64,000 bases of DNA. Source: Aliiroseovarius sp. (GTDB lineage Bacteria > Pseudomonadota > Alphaproteobacteria > Rhodobacterales > Rhodobacteraceae). Each line of letters opens with the position of its first letter. Position 1 is the first letter of the stretch. The position numbers and the translations under genes are program-made. Where the stretch lies: contig NZ_JASBTN010000079.1 in the NCBI RefSeq assembly GCF_030148435.1, forward strand, positions 1 to 64,000, in the 5' to 3' direction. The notes beneath the pieces were generated by a model, which was not told where the DNA came from, did no database searches, and worked only from the letters and a program-made list of their open reading frames with translations. Positions 1 through 10,043 of the stretch are shown here, piece by piece.

Positions 1-470
1 ACGGCAAAGACCAGCACCAGCAGCATGGCGAACCAGAAATTCGGCACGGCGATGCCCAGCTGCGTGGCGCCCATGATGCCGTAATCCGACGGTTTGCCGC
101 GCCGCGCGGCCGCTATCAGCCCAACCGGAATGGCGATCGCCGTGGACAGCGTCAGCGCATAAAGCGCCAGCGGCAATGAGACCTCAAGCCGCTGGACGAT
201 CAGATCGGCCACCGGCACACGATAGGTATAGCTCTTCCCGAAATCCCCTGTCAGCATGCCCGTGACCCAGCTCAGGTAGCGGCCGGGCAGAGAGCCCGAC
301 AAGCCCAGTTCCTCCCTCAGGGCAGCCACGGTCTCGGGCTGCGCGTTCAGCCCCAGCATGAAACCCGCCGGATCGCCCGGAATGACCTCGATCATGGCAA
401 AGATCACCAGGCTCGCCACAATCAGCGAGAGGGTGAGCGACAGGGCGCGGGTCAGGGCAAAGCGCAACAT
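1..470 (-). CDS. DppB-type ABC transporter permease (3' part cut by window edge)
   Basis: The minus-strand frame beginning with ATG at 470 stays open to the window edge, giving 156 residues. It starts MLRFALTRALSLTLSL, has an N-terminal membrane helix, then the periplasmic region typical of DppB/OppB permeases (IPGDPA, ELGLSG, GDFGKSYTYRVPV) and two further hydrophobic segments. It would be one of two inner-membrane permeases of a peptide/nickel-type ABC importer. The partner permease, ATPases and binding protein would lie beyond the left edge. It follows choV on the same strand after a gap of about 230 bp that contains a repeat, so it is probably a separate operon. The family is clear; the substrate cannot be told. 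Confidence 0.85.
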   Translation of the reverse strand, partial: MLRFALTRALSLTLSLIVASLVIFAMIEVIPGDPAGFMLGLNAQPETVAALREELGLSGSLPGRYLSWVTGMLTGDFGKSYTYRVPVADLIVQRLEVSLPLALYALTLSTAIAIPVGLIAAARRGKPSDYGIMGATQLGIAVPNFWFAMLLVLVFA

Positions 471-561
471 GGAGCGACGTTAGACCCGCGCGCGGGCGGG
501 GGGAAGAGCGTATCGCGCCAGAATGCGCGCCGCGCGCCTGCGGGCCAGCCACAGCTTTTCC

Positions 562-640
562 TCTTTATCTTGCCGCAAATATCCTGGGGGAGGGACAAGA
601 CCCGCAGGGGCTTGTCACGGGGGCAAAGCCCCCCGCGCCG
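562..640 (+). repeat. Intergenic repeat, copy A (TTTATCTTGCCGCAAATATCC type)
   Basis: The core TTTATCTTGCCGCAAATATC followed by a G run occurs at 564-590, then short G/C hairpins such as GGGGGCAAAGCCCCC. Near-identical cores occur at about 25177 and 31077, always on the plus strand and always between genes. It fills the gap between choV and the DppB-like permease. It looks like a dispersed intergenic repeat; its function is unknown. Confidence 0.6.
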
Positions 641-698
641 AAGGCGCTGCCACCGAAAGCCAGGGGTCGCGGGCATCAGCCCGCGCGCTCCGAAACGA

Positions 699-1730
699 TC
701 AATCGCCGCGTGGGTCCAGCAGTTTCTCCAGCACCCGGTCCGAAGTGACCTGGCCAATCACATGACCATCCTCCCAGGCCACGCCCACCGGCGCGTCATG
801 GGTCTTGACCAGTTCCATGACGCTGTGAATGTCCGCATTGGGGCGCACGATATGCGTATATTCGCCCGAGGCCGGCTCCATCACGTCGCGCGCGCAGAGC
901 ACACCCAGCGGGTTCATGTGGGCCACGAAGTCGGCCACGTATTCATTGGCCGGATTGGTAAAGATGTCGCGCGGTGTGCCGCATTGCACGATGCGCCCGC
1001 CCTCCATGATCGCGATCCGGTCGCCCAGCTTGAAGGCCTCGTCCAGGTCGTGGCTGACAAAGATGATGGTGCGTTTCAACTCGTTCTGCAGGTCGATCAG
1101 TTCGTCCTGCAGCTTGGTGCGAATGAGCGGGTCGAGCGCCGAGAAGGGCTCGTCCATCAGCAGGATCGGTGCATCGGTGGCAAAGGCGCGGGCAAGCCCC
1201 ACGCGCTGCTGCATGCCGCCGGACAATTCGCTGACCTTGTTGTCGGCCCAGTCGGACAGGCCCACCAGGGCCAGCTGCCGGTCCACCTGCACATTGCGTT
1301 CGGCCACGGGCATGCCCGCAAGCTCCAGTCCCAGCCCCACGTTGTCGCGCACCGTGCGCCAGGGTAGCAGGCCGAACTGCTGGAACACCATGGCAATGCG
1401 ATGCTGGCGCAGGTGGCGCAGAGTTGCCGGATCCGAATGGCTGACATCCACCAGCCCCGTGCCGTCATTGACGCGCACCTGGCCGCGCACGACCGGGTTC
1501 AGCCCGTTCACAGCCCGCAGCAGGGTGGATTTGCCAGAGCCCGACAGGCCCATCAGCACCAGGATCTCGCCCTCTTCCACGCTGATGGAACAGTCATGTA
1601 CGCCCAGCACCTGGCCTGTGGCCTCCTGCACTTCGGACCGGCTCTGGTCCTGGTCCATCAGCGGCAGGGCTTTTTCCGGGCTGTCCCCGAAGACGATCGA
1701 GACGGTATCGAATTCGACGGCAATGCTCAT
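699..1730 (-). CDS. choV: Choline ABC transporter, ATP-binding protein
   Basis: This 343-residue ATPase belongs to the ProV/OpuAA branch of ABC importers. The Walker A motif GLSGSGKST is at 61-69, the signature LSGGMQQR at 169-176, the Walker B ILLMDEP at 189-195 and the switch histidine at 227. About 70 C-terminal residues form a CBS-like regulatory region (RDVMEPASGEYTHIV onward), as in ProV. It powers quaternary-amine uptake with ChoW and ChoX. Its ATG overlaps the choW stop (ATGA), showing translational coupling. Choline rather than betaine or proline is inferred from the neighbouring choX and bet genes. Confidence 0.93.
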   Translation of the reverse strand: MSIAVEFDTVSIVFGDSPEKALPLMDQDQSRSEVQEATGQVLGVHDCSISVEEGEILVLMGLSGSGKSTLLRAVNGLNPVVRGQVRVNDGTGLVDVSHSDPATLRHLRQHRIAMVFQQFGLLPWRTVRDNVGLGLELAGMPVAERNVQVDRQLALVGLSDWADNKVSELSGGMQQRVGLARAFATDAPILLMDEPFSALDPLIRTKLQDELIDLQNELKRTIIFVSHDLDEAFKLGDRIAIMEGGRIVQCGTPRDIFTNPANEYVADFVAHMNPLGVLCARDVMEPASGEYTHIVRPNADIHSVMELVKTHDAPVGVAWEDGHVIGQVTSDRVLEKLLDPRGD

Positions 1731-2563
1731 TGGTCACGCTCCACGCGAAGGATGCGGTCGAGCATGATGGCGACCACGACGATGATGAAACCACTCTCGA
1801 AACCCAGAGCGGTGTTGACCTGGTTCAGCGCGCGCAGGACCGGCACGCCCAGCCCGTCCGCGCCCACCAGGGCGGCGATCACGACCATGGACAGAGATAG
1901 CATGATGGTCTGGTTCAGACCGGCCATGATCTGCGGCAGCGCGTAGGGCAGCTCGACCTTCCACAGGGTCTGCCGCGGGGTGGCGCCAAAGGCCTGCGCG
2001 GCCTCCAGCAGGGCAGGCGGGGTCGAGGAAACACCCAGGTGGGTCAGGCGGATCGGCGCGGGCAGCACGAAGATCACCGTGGCCAGCAGGCCGGGCACCA
2101 TGCCGATGCCGAAAAAGACGATCGCCGGGATCAGATAGACGAAAGTGGGCAGGGTCTGCATCAGGTCAAGGATCGGCCGCATCATGGCATAAAGCCGGGG
2201 GCGGTGCGCTGCGGCGATGCCAATCGGCACGCCCACCGCCATGCAGACCACACAGGCCGACAGGACCAGCGTCAGGCTTTCGGTGGTTTCCTCCCAATAG
2301 CCCTGGTTCAGAATGAACAGGAAACCCAGCACCACCATCAGGCAGATTTTCCAGCTGCGCTGCAGAAACCAGGTCAGCGCGACCACCACGGCCAGCACGA
2401 CAAGCGGATGCGGGGTCTGCCAGATCCAGAGCAAGCCATCGATCAGCAGTTCCATCGCCCAGGAAATCCAGTCGAACACGGGTTCGCCGGTTTCCTGCAG
2501 CCAGTCGAAGATTTTCTTCGACACTTTCCCCACGGGGATCTTGTTGTCAGTGAGCCAGTCCAA
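1727..2563 (-). CDS. choW: Choline ABC transporter, permease
   Basis: A 278-residue inner-membrane permease of the ProW/OpuAB type. It has a short amphipathic N-terminus (MDWLTDNKIPVG), several hydrophobic helices and the EAA-loop region LLEAAQAFGATPRQTLWKVELPYALP that contacts the ATPase. The start appears to be TTG at 2563, 3 nt after the stop of the LysE-family gene. No better in-frame ATG keeps the conserved N-terminus. It is the second component of the choline importer and overlaps choV by 4 nt. Confidence 0.92.
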   Translation of the reverse strand: MDWLTDNKIPVGKVSKKIFDWLQETGEPVFDWISWAMELLIDGLLWIWQTPHPLVVLAVVVALTWFLQRSWKICLMVVLGFLFILNQGYWEETTESLTLVLSACVVCMAVGVPIGIAAAHRPRLYAMMRPILDLMQTLPTFVYLIPAIVFFGIGMVPGLLATVIFVLPAPIRLTHLGVSSTPPALLEAAQAFGATPRQTLWKVELPYALPQIMAGLNQTIMLSLSMVVIAALVGADGLGVPVLRALNQVNTALGFESGFIIVVVAIMLDRILRVERDQ

Positions 2564-2566
2564 GGG

Positions 2567-3178
2567 TCAATGCCTTTCGCTGAGGGCCATTGTGAGGCCG
2601 GAGAATATGAGGAACCCGCCAACACCCCGGTTCATCCGGTGAAGGCGCAGCGGTGTAAGGAAGCCCTGCAGCCCGGTTCCGAGCGCGGCGTAGACAGCGA
2701 CCGCCAGGCATTCGAGCCCCAGGAACAACAGGCCAAGCAGGGCGTATTGCGGGGCAAGCGGCGCTGCGAGGTCGGTGAACTGCGGAAAGAAGGCGGTAAA
2801 GATCGCGATGGCCTTCGGGTTGCCGATGGCGATCAGGAAATCGCGGCGGACGAGGGCCGAGAGCGGCTCGTCGCGCGCGGTCAGTGCCGAGGGCGCGGGG
2901 GCACGCCACATGCGCCAGCCGATCCAGACCAGATAGGCCGCGCCGGCCAGTTTGACGACGCCAAAGGCGGCCTCGGACAGGGCCAGAAGCGCACCCAGAC
3001 CCAGACCGACCAGTGCGATCATCGCCGCGAAGGGCAGCATGCGCCCCATGCCACCGACAAGCCCGGCCAGGAAGCCGCGCCGCGAGGCGTTGGCAAAGGC
3101 CAGCACGTTGTTCGGGCCGGGGGCCACGTTCAGCGCGAAACAGGCGGGCAGAAAAAGGGCAAGCGCGGTCAGGGTCAT
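2567..3178 (-). CDS. LysE/RhtB-family exporter inside the choline importer operon
   Basis: A 203-residue integral membrane protein with the LysE/RhtB hallmark APGPNNVLAFANASRRG at about 20-36 and some six hydrophobic helices, full length for the family. LysE-type proteins export amino acids and related small solutes from the cytoplasm. It sits between choX and choW on the same strand, 3 nt from choW and about 140 bp from choX, so it splits an importer operon that is contiguous as choXWV in Sinorhizobium. A choline- or betaine-linked export role is suggested only by position. Confidence 0.85.
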   Translation of the reverse strand: MTLTALALFLPACFALNVAPGPNNVLAFANASRRGFLAGLVGGMGRMLPFAAMIALVGLGLGALLALSEAAFGVVKLAGAAYLVWIGWRMWRAPAPSALTARDEPLSALVRRDFLIAIGNPKAIAIFTAFFPQFTDLAAPLAPQYALLGLLFLGLECLAVAVYAALGTGLQGFLTPLRLHRMNRGVGGFLIFSGLTMALSERH

Positions 3179-3320
3179 GAAATCTCGGGAGATTGGGGGG
3201 GGCGAAGGGCCGAGCTGTTACCAAGCGATCGGCACACGGCTCAAGCCTGGTGCTTCTGCCGCAGCACCCCCGTTGGCCCCTCCCCCGCGAATGGGGAAGG
3301 GGGGGTGTTCAGGCAGGGAT

Positions 3321-4250
3321 TTACATGCCCAGGGCGGACTTGACCGCGGCGGCACCGTCACCACCGTCCATGGTGGTCACGCCGTCCAGCCAGCCCATGT
3401 AGGCCTCCGGGTTGGCGGCCAGCCAGGCCCTGGCGGCATCATCCGGGTCTTCGCCATCGTTCAGGATCGCGCCCATGATCTCGTTCTCCATGGCCAGCGA
3501 AAACTCGAGGTTGGTCAGCAGCTTGCCGACGTTCGGGCATTCGGCAACGTAACCCGCGCGGGTGTTGGTATCGACCACGGCGCCGCCCAGGTTCGGGCCG
3601 AAGTAGTCGTCCCCGCCGGTCAGGTAGGACATCTCGAAATTGGCGTTCATCGGGTGCGGTTCCCAGCCCAGAAAGACGATCGGTTCGTCCTTCTTGTTGG
3701 CACGGGCAACCTGGGCCAGCATGCCCTGTTCCGAGCTTTCCACGACCTCGAACCCTTCCAGGCCGAAGGCGTTCGCGTCGAACATCGACTGGATCAGGCG
3801 GTTGCCGTCGTTGCCCGGCTCGATGCCGTAGATCTTGCCGTCCAGCGCATCCGCATTTGCGGCGATATCGGCGAAATCCTTGATGCCCAGGGCAGCGGCG
3901 GCGGCGTTCACGGCCAGGGTGTACTTGGCGCCTTCCAGGTTGGTGCGTACGATGTCGACCGTTCCGGCCTCGCGGTAGGAGGCAATGTCACCTTCCATGG
4001 TGGGCATCCAGTTGCCAAGGAACACGTCGATGTCGCCGTTCGACAGCGCGGTATAGGTCACGGGCACCGACAGGATCTTGATGTCGGTTTCATAACCCAG
4101 CGCCTCGAGCACCACGCTGGTGGCGGCGGTGGTGGCGGTGATGTCGGTCCAGCCCACGTCCGAGAATGTCACCTTGGCGCAGTTGCCATCGGCGAAGGCA
4201 GTCCCGGCGATGGCCGAAAGGGCCAGGGCGGAAAGGGTGGTTTTCAGCAT
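3321..4250 (-). CDS. choX: Choline-binding periplasmic protein
   Basis: A 309-residue solute-binding protein with a signal peptide cleaved after about residue 20 (LSAIAGTAFA-DG). W34, Y110, W81 and W196 fall where the ChoX/ProX family places its aromatic cage for quaternary ammonium groups; I assign these by spacing, not by alignment. An upstream frame extension to 4373 exists, but ATG at 4250 is preferred because it opens directly into the signal peptide and is preceded by AGGGAG. It is the first gene of the choX-lysE-choW-choV operon, transcribed away from betI across a BetI-like palindrome, so choline-responsive derepression is likely. Confidence 0.93.
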   Translation of the reverse strand: MLKTTLSALALSAIAGTAFADGNCAKVTFSDVGWTDITATTAATSVVLEALGYETDIKILSVPVTYTALSNGDIDVFLGNWMPTMEGDIASYREAGTVDIVRTNLEGAKYTLAVNAAAAALGIKDFADIAANADALDGKIYGIEPGNDGNRLIQSMFDANAFGLEGFEVVESSEQGMLAQVARANKKDEPIVFLGWEPHPMNANFEMSYLTGGDDYFGPNLGGAVVDTNTRAGYVAECPNVGKLLTNLEFSLAMENEIMGAILNDGEDPDDAARAWLAANPEAYMGWLDGVTTMDGGDGAAAVKSALGM

Positions 4251-4388
4251 TTTGTCAGCTCCCTGTTCAAATTCTTGCGGGCGTCCGGCCGGCCCCTCGG
4301 GCACCTGACCGAAACGTCTCCGAAACCCTAGCCTCATGTCGGCCGGGGTGGAACCCGCGTTTCTCCTCGTCACGCAGGCTGCTTTTTA

Positions 4389-4408
4389 TTGATTGACGAG
4401 TCAATTAA
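4389..4408. promoter_or_regulatory. BetI-like operator palindrome
   Basis: TTGATTGAC-GA-GTCAATTAA is an inverted repeat with one mismatch per arm (core ATTGACGAGTCAAT). It lies in the 200-bp divergent gap between choX and betI and resembles known BetI operators. It probably controls both arms of the locus. Confidence 0.75.
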
Positions 4409-4450
4409 AAAAAGCAACCCTAATGTTCGAAACGCGAACAGGAGGCGAGT

Positions 4451-5041
4451 TTGCCCAAAGTCGGAATGGAGCCGATCCGCCGGAAGGCCTTGGTTCAGGC
4501 CACGATCGCCGAAATCGGCAAGGCGGGGTCGCTGGACGTGACGGTGGCACAGATTGCCAAGCGGGCAGGCGTGTCCTCGGCGCTGGCGCATCACTATTTC
4601 GGCGGCAAGGATCAGATCTTTCTGGCCGCGATGCGCCACATCCTGACCCTGTACGGGGCCCAGGTGCGCGCCACCCTGTCGATCGCCAGGACGCCGCGCG
4701 CCCGGATCGAGGCGATCATTCACGCCAACTTCGAGGCGGGAAACTTCCGCCCCGAGGTGATTTCGGCCTGGCTGAACTTCTATGTGCTCAGCCAAAGCCT
4801 GGATGGGGCGCGGCGACTTCTGCGCGTCTATCAGGCGCGGCTGCATTCGAACCTGGCGCATGATCTGCGCCCTCTGGTGGGGGACCGGGCCGATGACTGC
4901 GCCGACAAGCTTGCTGCGATGATTGACGGGCTCTACATCCGCCACGCGCTGCGCGATCACCTGCCCGACGGAAAGCACGCCTGCGACCAGGTGCTTGACT
5001 GTCTTGACATGATGCTGGGAGGAAATCATGACGAAGCCTAA
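4451..5041 (+). CDS. betI: Choline-responsive TetR-family repressor
   Basis: A 196-residue TetR-family protein. The helix-turn-helix DVTVAQIAKRAGVSSALAHHYF lies at about 32-53, followed by the ligand-binding helices. BetI represses bet genes and releases DNA when choline binds. The start is TTG at 4451 with GGAGG at 4441-4445; the next methionine (residue 6) would lack this ribosome site. The gene overlaps betC by 14 nt and heads the betI-betC-betB-betA operon. The palindrome 40-60 bp upstream fits autoregulation. Confidence 0.93.
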   Translation: MPKVGMEPIRRKALVQATIAEIGKAGSLDVTVAQIAKRAGVSSALAHHYFGGKDQIFLAAMRHILTLYGAQVRATLSIARTPRARIEAIIHANFEAGNFRPEVISAWLNFYVLSQSLDGARRLLRVYQARLHSNLAHDLRPLVGDRADDCADKLAAMIDGLYIRHALRDHLPDGKHACDQVLDCLDMMLGGNHDEA

Positions 5042-6536
5042 CATTCTGATTTTCATGGTGGATCAGCTGAATGGCACGCTGTTTCCCGATGGTCCGGCCG
5101 ACTGGCTGCACGCACCCAACCTGAAGAAGCTGGCGGCGCGCTCGGTCCGATATCAGAACGCCTATTCGCCCTCGCCGCTCTGTGCGCCGGCACGGGCTAG
5201 CTTCATGACCGGACAGCTGCCGCGCCGCACCGGCGTCTATGACAACGCCGCCGAGTTCCGTTCGGACATTCCAACCTATGCCCACCACCTGCGCAACCGG
5301 GACTATCAGACCTCCCTGTCGGGCAAGATGCATTTCGTCGGCCCCGACCAGATGCACGGGTTCGAGGAGCGCCTGACCACCGATGTCTACCCCTCCGACT
5401 TCGGCTGGACCCCGGATTACCGCAAGCCGGGCGAACGTATCGACTGGTGGTATCACAACATGGGCTCCGTTACTGGCGCGGGCGTTGCCGAGATCACCAA
5501 CCAGATGGAATATGACGACGAGGTCGCCTATCACGCCACCCGCAAGGTCTATGACTTGGCGCGCGGCCATGACGACCGTCCCTGGTGCCTGACCGTGTCC
5601 TTTACCCACCCGCATGACCCCTATGTGGCGCGCAGGAAATACTGGGACCTCTACGAGGATTGCGAACATCTGTTGCCCGAAGTTCCGGCATTGCCCTATG
5701 AGGACCACGACCCCCACGCCCGGCGCATTTTCGACGCGAACGACTGGAAGAAATTCGACATCTCCGAAGAGGATATCCGCCGGTCGCGCCGCGCCTATTT
5801 TGCCAATATCTCCTATCTGGACGACAAGATCGGCGAGGTGCTGGAAGCGCTGGAAACAACCCGGCAGGAGGCGATCATCCTGTTTACCGCCGACCATGGT
5901 GACATGCTGGGTGAACGTGGGCTGTGGTTCAAGATGAACTTCTACGAGGGCTCGGCGAGGGTGCCGCTGATGATGGCCGCCCCCGGCATCGACCCGCGCC
6001 TTGTGACGGACCCGGTTTCGCTGATCGATGTGACCCCGACCCTGGCCGATCTGGCCGGTGCCGAGATGAACGAGATCGCCACTTGGGTGGATGGTGAAAG
6101 CCTGGTTCCGCTGGCCCGGGGGGGCACCCGCGACACCCCCGTGGCGATGGAGTATGCGGCCGAGGCCTCCTATGCGCCACTTGTACATTTGCGGTATGGA
6201 CCATGGAAATACACCCGCTGCTCGCTGGATCCCGATCAACTTTTCAACATTGAAGAGGATCCGAACGAATTGAACAACCTCGCCGGGGATCCCGCGCACC
6301 AGGGCACGTTGAACAGCCTGCGGGCCAAGTCCGAAGCGCGCTGGGATCTGGAGGCATACGACGCCGAAGTCCGCGCCAGCCAGGCACGCCGCTGGGTGGT
6401 CTATGACGCCCTGCGCAGCGGCGCCTACGCGGCCTGGGATTTCCAGCCGGTGCAGAAGGCGTCCGAACGCTACATGCGCAACCACATGAATCTGGACAAT
6501 GTGGAAGAGAACCAGCGTTTCCCGCGAGGGGAATGA
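5028..6536 (+). CDS. betC: Choline-sulfatase
   Basis: A 502-residue type I sulfatase that hydrolyses choline-O-sulfate to choline and sulfate. The CxPxR motif whose cysteine becomes formylglycine is C52-A-P-A-R56, followed by [12 protein letters not shown]. Metal-binding residues are visible in N5-ILIFMVDQ and in [13 protein letters not shown]. Length and motifs match BetC of Sinorhizobium. It overlaps betI by 14 nt, so it is translated as part of the bet operon. Its presence implies that choline-O-sulfate is also a substrate for this locus. Confidence 0.95.
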   Translation: MTKPNILIFMVDQLNGTLFPDGPADWLHAPNLKKLAARSVRYQNAYSPSPLCAPARASFMTGQLPRRTGVYDNAAEFRSDIPTYAHHLRNRDYQTSLSGKMHFVGPDQMHGFEERLTTDVYPSDFGWTPDYRKPGERIDWWYHNMGSVTGAGVAEITNQMEYDDEVAYHATRKVYDLARGHDDRPWCLTVSFTHPHDPYVARRKYWDLYEDCEHLLPEVPALPYEDHDPHARRIFDANDWKKFDISEEDIRRSRRAYFANISYLDDKIGEVLEALETTRQEAIILFTADHGDMLGERGLWFKMNFYEGSARVPLMMAAPGIDPRLVTDPVSLIDVTPTLADLAGAEMNEIATWVDGESLVPLARGGTRDTPVAMEYAAEASYAPLVHLRYGPWKYTRCSLDPDQLFNIEEDPNELNNLAGDPAHQGTLNSLRAKSEARWDLEAYDAEVRASQARRWVVYDALRSGAYAAWDFQPVQKASERYMRNHMNLDNVEENQRFPRGE

Positions 6537-6576
6537 CCTCTTTCCGCCAAAGACCCACTCTGCTGGAGAAACAAGA

Positions 6577-8034
6577 ATGCAGAACGCCCAACCCAAGGCG
6601 AGCCATTTCATCAATGGCGAATATGTCGAAGACACGAATGGCAGGCCGATTCCGGTGATCTACCCGGCCACGGGCGAGGTGATCGCGACGGTGCATTCCG
6701 CCACCCCGGCGATCATCGAACAGGCCCTTGCCGCCGCTGAATCGGCGCAGGCCGGCTGGGCGGCGATGACCGGCACCGAACGCGGTCGCATCCTGCGCCG
6801 CGCTGCCGACATCATGCGCGAGCGCAACCACGACCTGTCGGTGTTGGAAACACTGGACACCGGGAAACCCTACCAGGAAACCAGCGTGGCCGACGCGACC
6901 TCGGGCGCGGATGCGCTGGAGTATTTCGGCGGGCTTGCGGGCAGCCTGACCGGTGAGCACATCCCGCTGGCGGGCGGTGATTTCGTCTATACGCGACGCG
7001 AGGCGCTGGGCGTCTGCGTGGGTATCGGAGCCTGGAACTACCCGACCCAGATCGCCTGCTGGAAGGCGGCTCCGGCACTGGCCTGTGGCAACAGCTCGAT
7101 CTTCAAGCCGTCGGAAACCACGCCGCTTTGCGCCCTGCAAGTCGCTGAAATCCTTGTTGAAGCAGGGCTGCCGGCAGGCGTGTTCAACGTGGTCCAGGGG
7201 CTGGGCGACGTGGGCGCAACGTTGGTGACGGATGCGCGTGTGGCCAAGGTCTCGCTGACCGGGTCCGTGCCGACGGGCAAGAAGGTCTATGCGGCCGCGG
7301 CGGCGGAAATGAAACATGTGACCATGGAACTGGGCGGCAAATCGCCCCTGATCATTTTCGACGACGCCGATGTGGAGGCGGCCGTCTCTGGCGCGATCCT
7401 TGGCAATTTCTACAGCTCCGGGCAGGTCTGTTCGAACGGCACCCGTGTCTTTGTTCACAAGGGTATCAAGGCGGCCTTCCTGAAGCGCCTGTCCGAACGG
7501 CTGGCCAGGGCCGTGATCGGGGATCCGATGGACCCGGACACCTCCTTCGGCCCCATGGTGTCCGAGGCGCAGTTGAGGGTCGTCGAGGGCTACATCGCCA
7601 AGGGCAGGGACGAGGGGGCGACGCTCAGCTACGGCGGCGCGCGCCTGGACCGCGACGGGTTCTTCCTGGAGCCCACAGTATTCTCGGACGTGACCGATGA
7701 CATGACGATCGCGCGGGAAGAAATCTTCGGCCCGGTCATGTCGGTGCTGGACTTCGACAGCGAAGCCGAGGTGATGTCCCGGGCCAATGCCACCCAATTC
7801 GGCCTGGCCGCTGGCGTTTTTACCTCCGATCTGACCCGCGCCCACCGCGTGGTCGCCGGGTTCGAGGCCGGCACCTGCTTCATCAACACCTATAATGACG
7901 CCCCGGTCGAGGCGCCCTTCGGCGGCTCGAAAGCCTCCGGGGTGGGCCGCGAGAACTCCAAGGCCGCTATCGAACATTATAGCGAGCTGAAAACCGTCTA
8001 TGTCCGGCTGTCTCAGCTGGAAGCACCCTTCTGA
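6577..8034 (+). CDS. betB: Betaine aldehyde dehydrogenase
   Basis: A 485-residue NAD(P)-dependent aldehyde dehydrogenase that converts betaine aldehyde to glycine betaine. The general base E251 (MELGGKSP) and nucleophile C285 (SGQVCSNGT) fall within one residue of their positions in E. coli BetB. The cofactor loop [19 protein letters not shown] is at about 151-169. ATG at 6577 is preferred to an upstream in-frame start because CTGGAGAAAC precedes it and the N-terminus matches the family. It lies 40 bp after betC and 10 bp before betA. Confidence 0.95.
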   Translation: MQNAQPKASHFINGEYVEDTNGRPIPVIYPATGEVIATVHSATPAIIEQALAAAESAQAGWAAMTGTERGRILRRAADIMRERNHDLSVLETLDTGKPYQETSVADATSGADALEYFGGLAGSLTGEHIPLAGGDFVYTRREALGVCVGIGAWNYPTQIACWKAAPALACGNSSIFKPSETTPLCALQVAEILVEAGLPAGVFNVVQGLGDVGATLVTDARVAKVSLTGSVPTGKKVYAAAAAEMKHVTMELGGKSPLIIFDDADVEAAVSGAILGNFYSSGQVCSNGTRVFVHKGIKAAFLKRLSERLARAVIGDPMDPDTSFGPMVSEAQLRVVEGYIAKGRDEGATLSYGGARLDRDGFFLEPTVFSDVTDDMTIAREEIFGPVMSVLDFDSEAEVMSRANATQFGLAAGVFTSDLTRAHRVVAGFEAGTCFINTYNDAPVEAPFGGSKASGVGRENSKAAIEHYSELKTVYVRLSQLEAPF

Positions 8035-8044
8035 GGATCTGACA

Positions 8045-9703
8045 ATGCAAGCAGATTACGTCATCATCGGCGCCGGTTCCGCCGGCTGCGCCATGGCCTA
8101 CCGCCTGTCGGAAGCGGGCAGGTCGGTGCTGGTCATCGAACATGGTGGCTCGGACGCCGGGCCCTTCATCCAGATGCCCGCAGCCCTGTCATATCCGATG
8201 AACATGGGCATGTATGACTGGGGCTTCCAGACCGAACCCGAGCCGCATCTGGGCGGACGCACCCTGGTCACTCCACGTGGCAAGGTGATTGGCGGGTCGA
8301 GCTCGATCAACGGCATGGTCTATGTGCGTGGCCACGCGCGCGACTTCGATCACTGGGCTGAAAGCGGGGCTGACGGCTGGGCCTATGCCGACGTGCTGCC
8401 CTATTTCAAACGCATGGAAAACTGGCACGACGGCGGGCATGGCGGCGACCCGGCATGGCGCGGCAATGACGGGCCGCTGCATGTCACCCGGGGGTCGCGC
8501 AGCAACCCGCTGCACGCTGCCTTTGTCGAGGCGGGGCGAGAGGCCGGTTATCAGGTGACTGGCGACTACAACGGGCAGCAGCAGGAAGGGTTCGGCCCGT
8601 TTGAACAGACCGTCTGGCAGGGTCGCCGCTGGTCCGCCGCCAATGCTTACCTGAAACCGGCGCTGAAGCGGGACAACTGCGACCTGATTCGCGCCCTTGC
8701 CCGCAAGATCGTTATCGAGGACGGTCGCGCCACCGGGGTCGAGGTTGAACGGGGCGGCAAGATCGAGGTGGTGCGCGCAAATGCCGAGGTGATCATCGCC
8801 GCCAGCTCGATCAATTCGCCCAAACTGCTGATGCTTTCGGGGATCGGCCCCGCCGCCCACCTGGCCGAACATGGCATCGACGTGGTGGCCGACCGCGCAG
8901 GCGTGGGCCAGAACCTGCAGGACCACCTGGAGGTCTATTTCCAGTTTGCCGCCAAGCAGCCGATCACGCTCTATCGCTATTGGAACCTGTTCTGGAAGGG
9001 TGTCATCGGGGCGCAGTGGCTGTTCACCAAGACGGGCATGGGGGCCTCGAACCAGTTCGAAAGCTGCGCCTTCATCCGCTCACGCGCGGGCGTGGAATAC
9101 CCTGATATTCAATACCATTTCCTGCCCATCGCCGTGCGTTACGACGGTCAGGCGGCGGCCGAGGGTCACGGATTCCAGGCTCATACCGGCCCGATGCGGG
9201 CCACCTCACGCGGGGAAATCACCCTGAAGAGCGCCGACCCGAAGGAGGCGCCGCGCATCTTCTTCAACTACATGTCGACCGAACAGGACTGGGTGGACTT
9301 CCGCCAGTGTCTGCGCCTGACGCGCGAGATATTCGGGCAGGAGGCGATGGCCCCCCATGTGAAACACGAAATCCAGCCCGGTGCCGACATGGTAAGCGAC
9401 GACCAGTTGGACAGTTTCATCCGCGAACATGCCGAAAGCGCCTATCACCCCTGCGGCACCTGCCGCATGGGGCGGGCGGATGATCCGGAGGCCGTTGTTG
9501 ACCCGGAAATGCGCGTGATCGGGGTCGACGGGCTGCGCCTTGCCGACAGCTCGGTCTTTCCGCGCATTACCAACGGCAACCTGAACGGCCCCTCGATCAT
9601 GGTGGGCGAGAAGGCCTCGGACCACATCCTTGGCCGAGCCCCGCTGCCGCGGTCCAATGATGCGCCCTGGATCCACCCGGATTGGCAAAATTCGCAACGA
9701 TGA
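8045..9703 (+). CDS. betA: Choline dehydrogenase (FAD, GMC oxidoreductase)
   Basis: A 552-residue GMC-family flavoprotein that oxidises choline to betaine aldehyde and is usually membrane associated. The FAD-binding GAGSAG is at 9-14, the GMC signature [18 protein letters not shown] at about 79-96, and the active-site region [11 protein letters not shown] followed by [17 protein letters not shown] near the C-terminus. It is the last gene of the bet operon. Known BetA proteins can also oxidise the aldehyde. Confidence 0.95.
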   Translation: MQADYVIIGAGSAGCAMAYRLSEAGRSVLVIEHGGSDAGPFIQMPAALSYPMNMGMYDWGFQTEPEPHLGGRTLVTPRGKVIGGSSSINGMVYVRGHARDFDHWAESGADGWAYADVLPYFKRMENWHDGGHGGDPAWRGNDGPLHVTRGSRSNPLHAAFVEAGREAGYQVTGDYNGQQQEGFGPFEQTVWQGRRWSAANAYLKPALKRDNCDLIRALARKIVIEDGRATGVEVERGGKIEVVRANAEVIIAASSINSPKLLMLSGIGPAAHLAEHGIDVVADRAGVGQNLQDHLEVYFQFAAKQPITLYRYWNLFWKGVIGAQWLFTKTGMGASNQFESCAFIRSRAGVEYPDIQYHFLPIAVRYDGQAAAEGHGFQAHTGPMRATSRGEITLKSADPKEAPRIFFNYMSTEQDWVDFRQCLRLTREIFGQEAMAPHVKHEIQPGADMVSDDQLDSFIREHAESAYHPCGTCRMGRADDPEAVVDPEMRVIGVDGLRLADSSVFPRITNGNLNGPSIMVGEKASDHILGRAPLPRSNDAPWIHPDWQNSQR

Positions 9704-9789
9704 AATGGCGGAATTGATCCCGGTCAAGGCAAGCAGCGCTTCCTTGCGCCTAGGCTCGGGCGAACGCGAGAAAGAAAGAGGAGACGCGC

Positions 9790-10026
9790 ATGTCCCACAC
9801 GCCGCATGAACTGCTGGAGGAATTCCCCGAACACGCCAAGAAGATGGCTGCGCTGAAGGAAAGCGACGCCCATTTCGCGAAGCTTTACGAGGACTATCAC
9901 GAGGTCAACCGCGCCGTGCACCGCGCCGAGACCAATGTGGAGCCAACCGACCAGTTTCACGAAGAGGACATGCGCAAGCAGCGCGCGCGCCTGAAGGATG
10001 AGATTTACCACATCCTGAGCCACTGA
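9790..10026 (+). CDS. YdcH/DUF465-family small protein
   Basis: A 78-residue, highly charged, mostly helical protein (SHTPHELLEEFPEHAKKMAALK start, DEIYHILSH end) typical of the YdcH/DUF465 family, which has no established function. GAAAGAGGAGACGCGC upstream gives a good ribosome site. It stands alone between betA and a convergent gene. A second family member is encoded at 35675-35893. Confidence 0.85.
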   Translation: MSHTPHELLEEFPEHAKKMAALKESDAHFAKLYEDYHEVNRAVHRAETNVEPTDQFHEEDMRKQRARLKDEIYHILSH

Positions 10027-10043
10027 TCTGGTTCGAAACGGTT

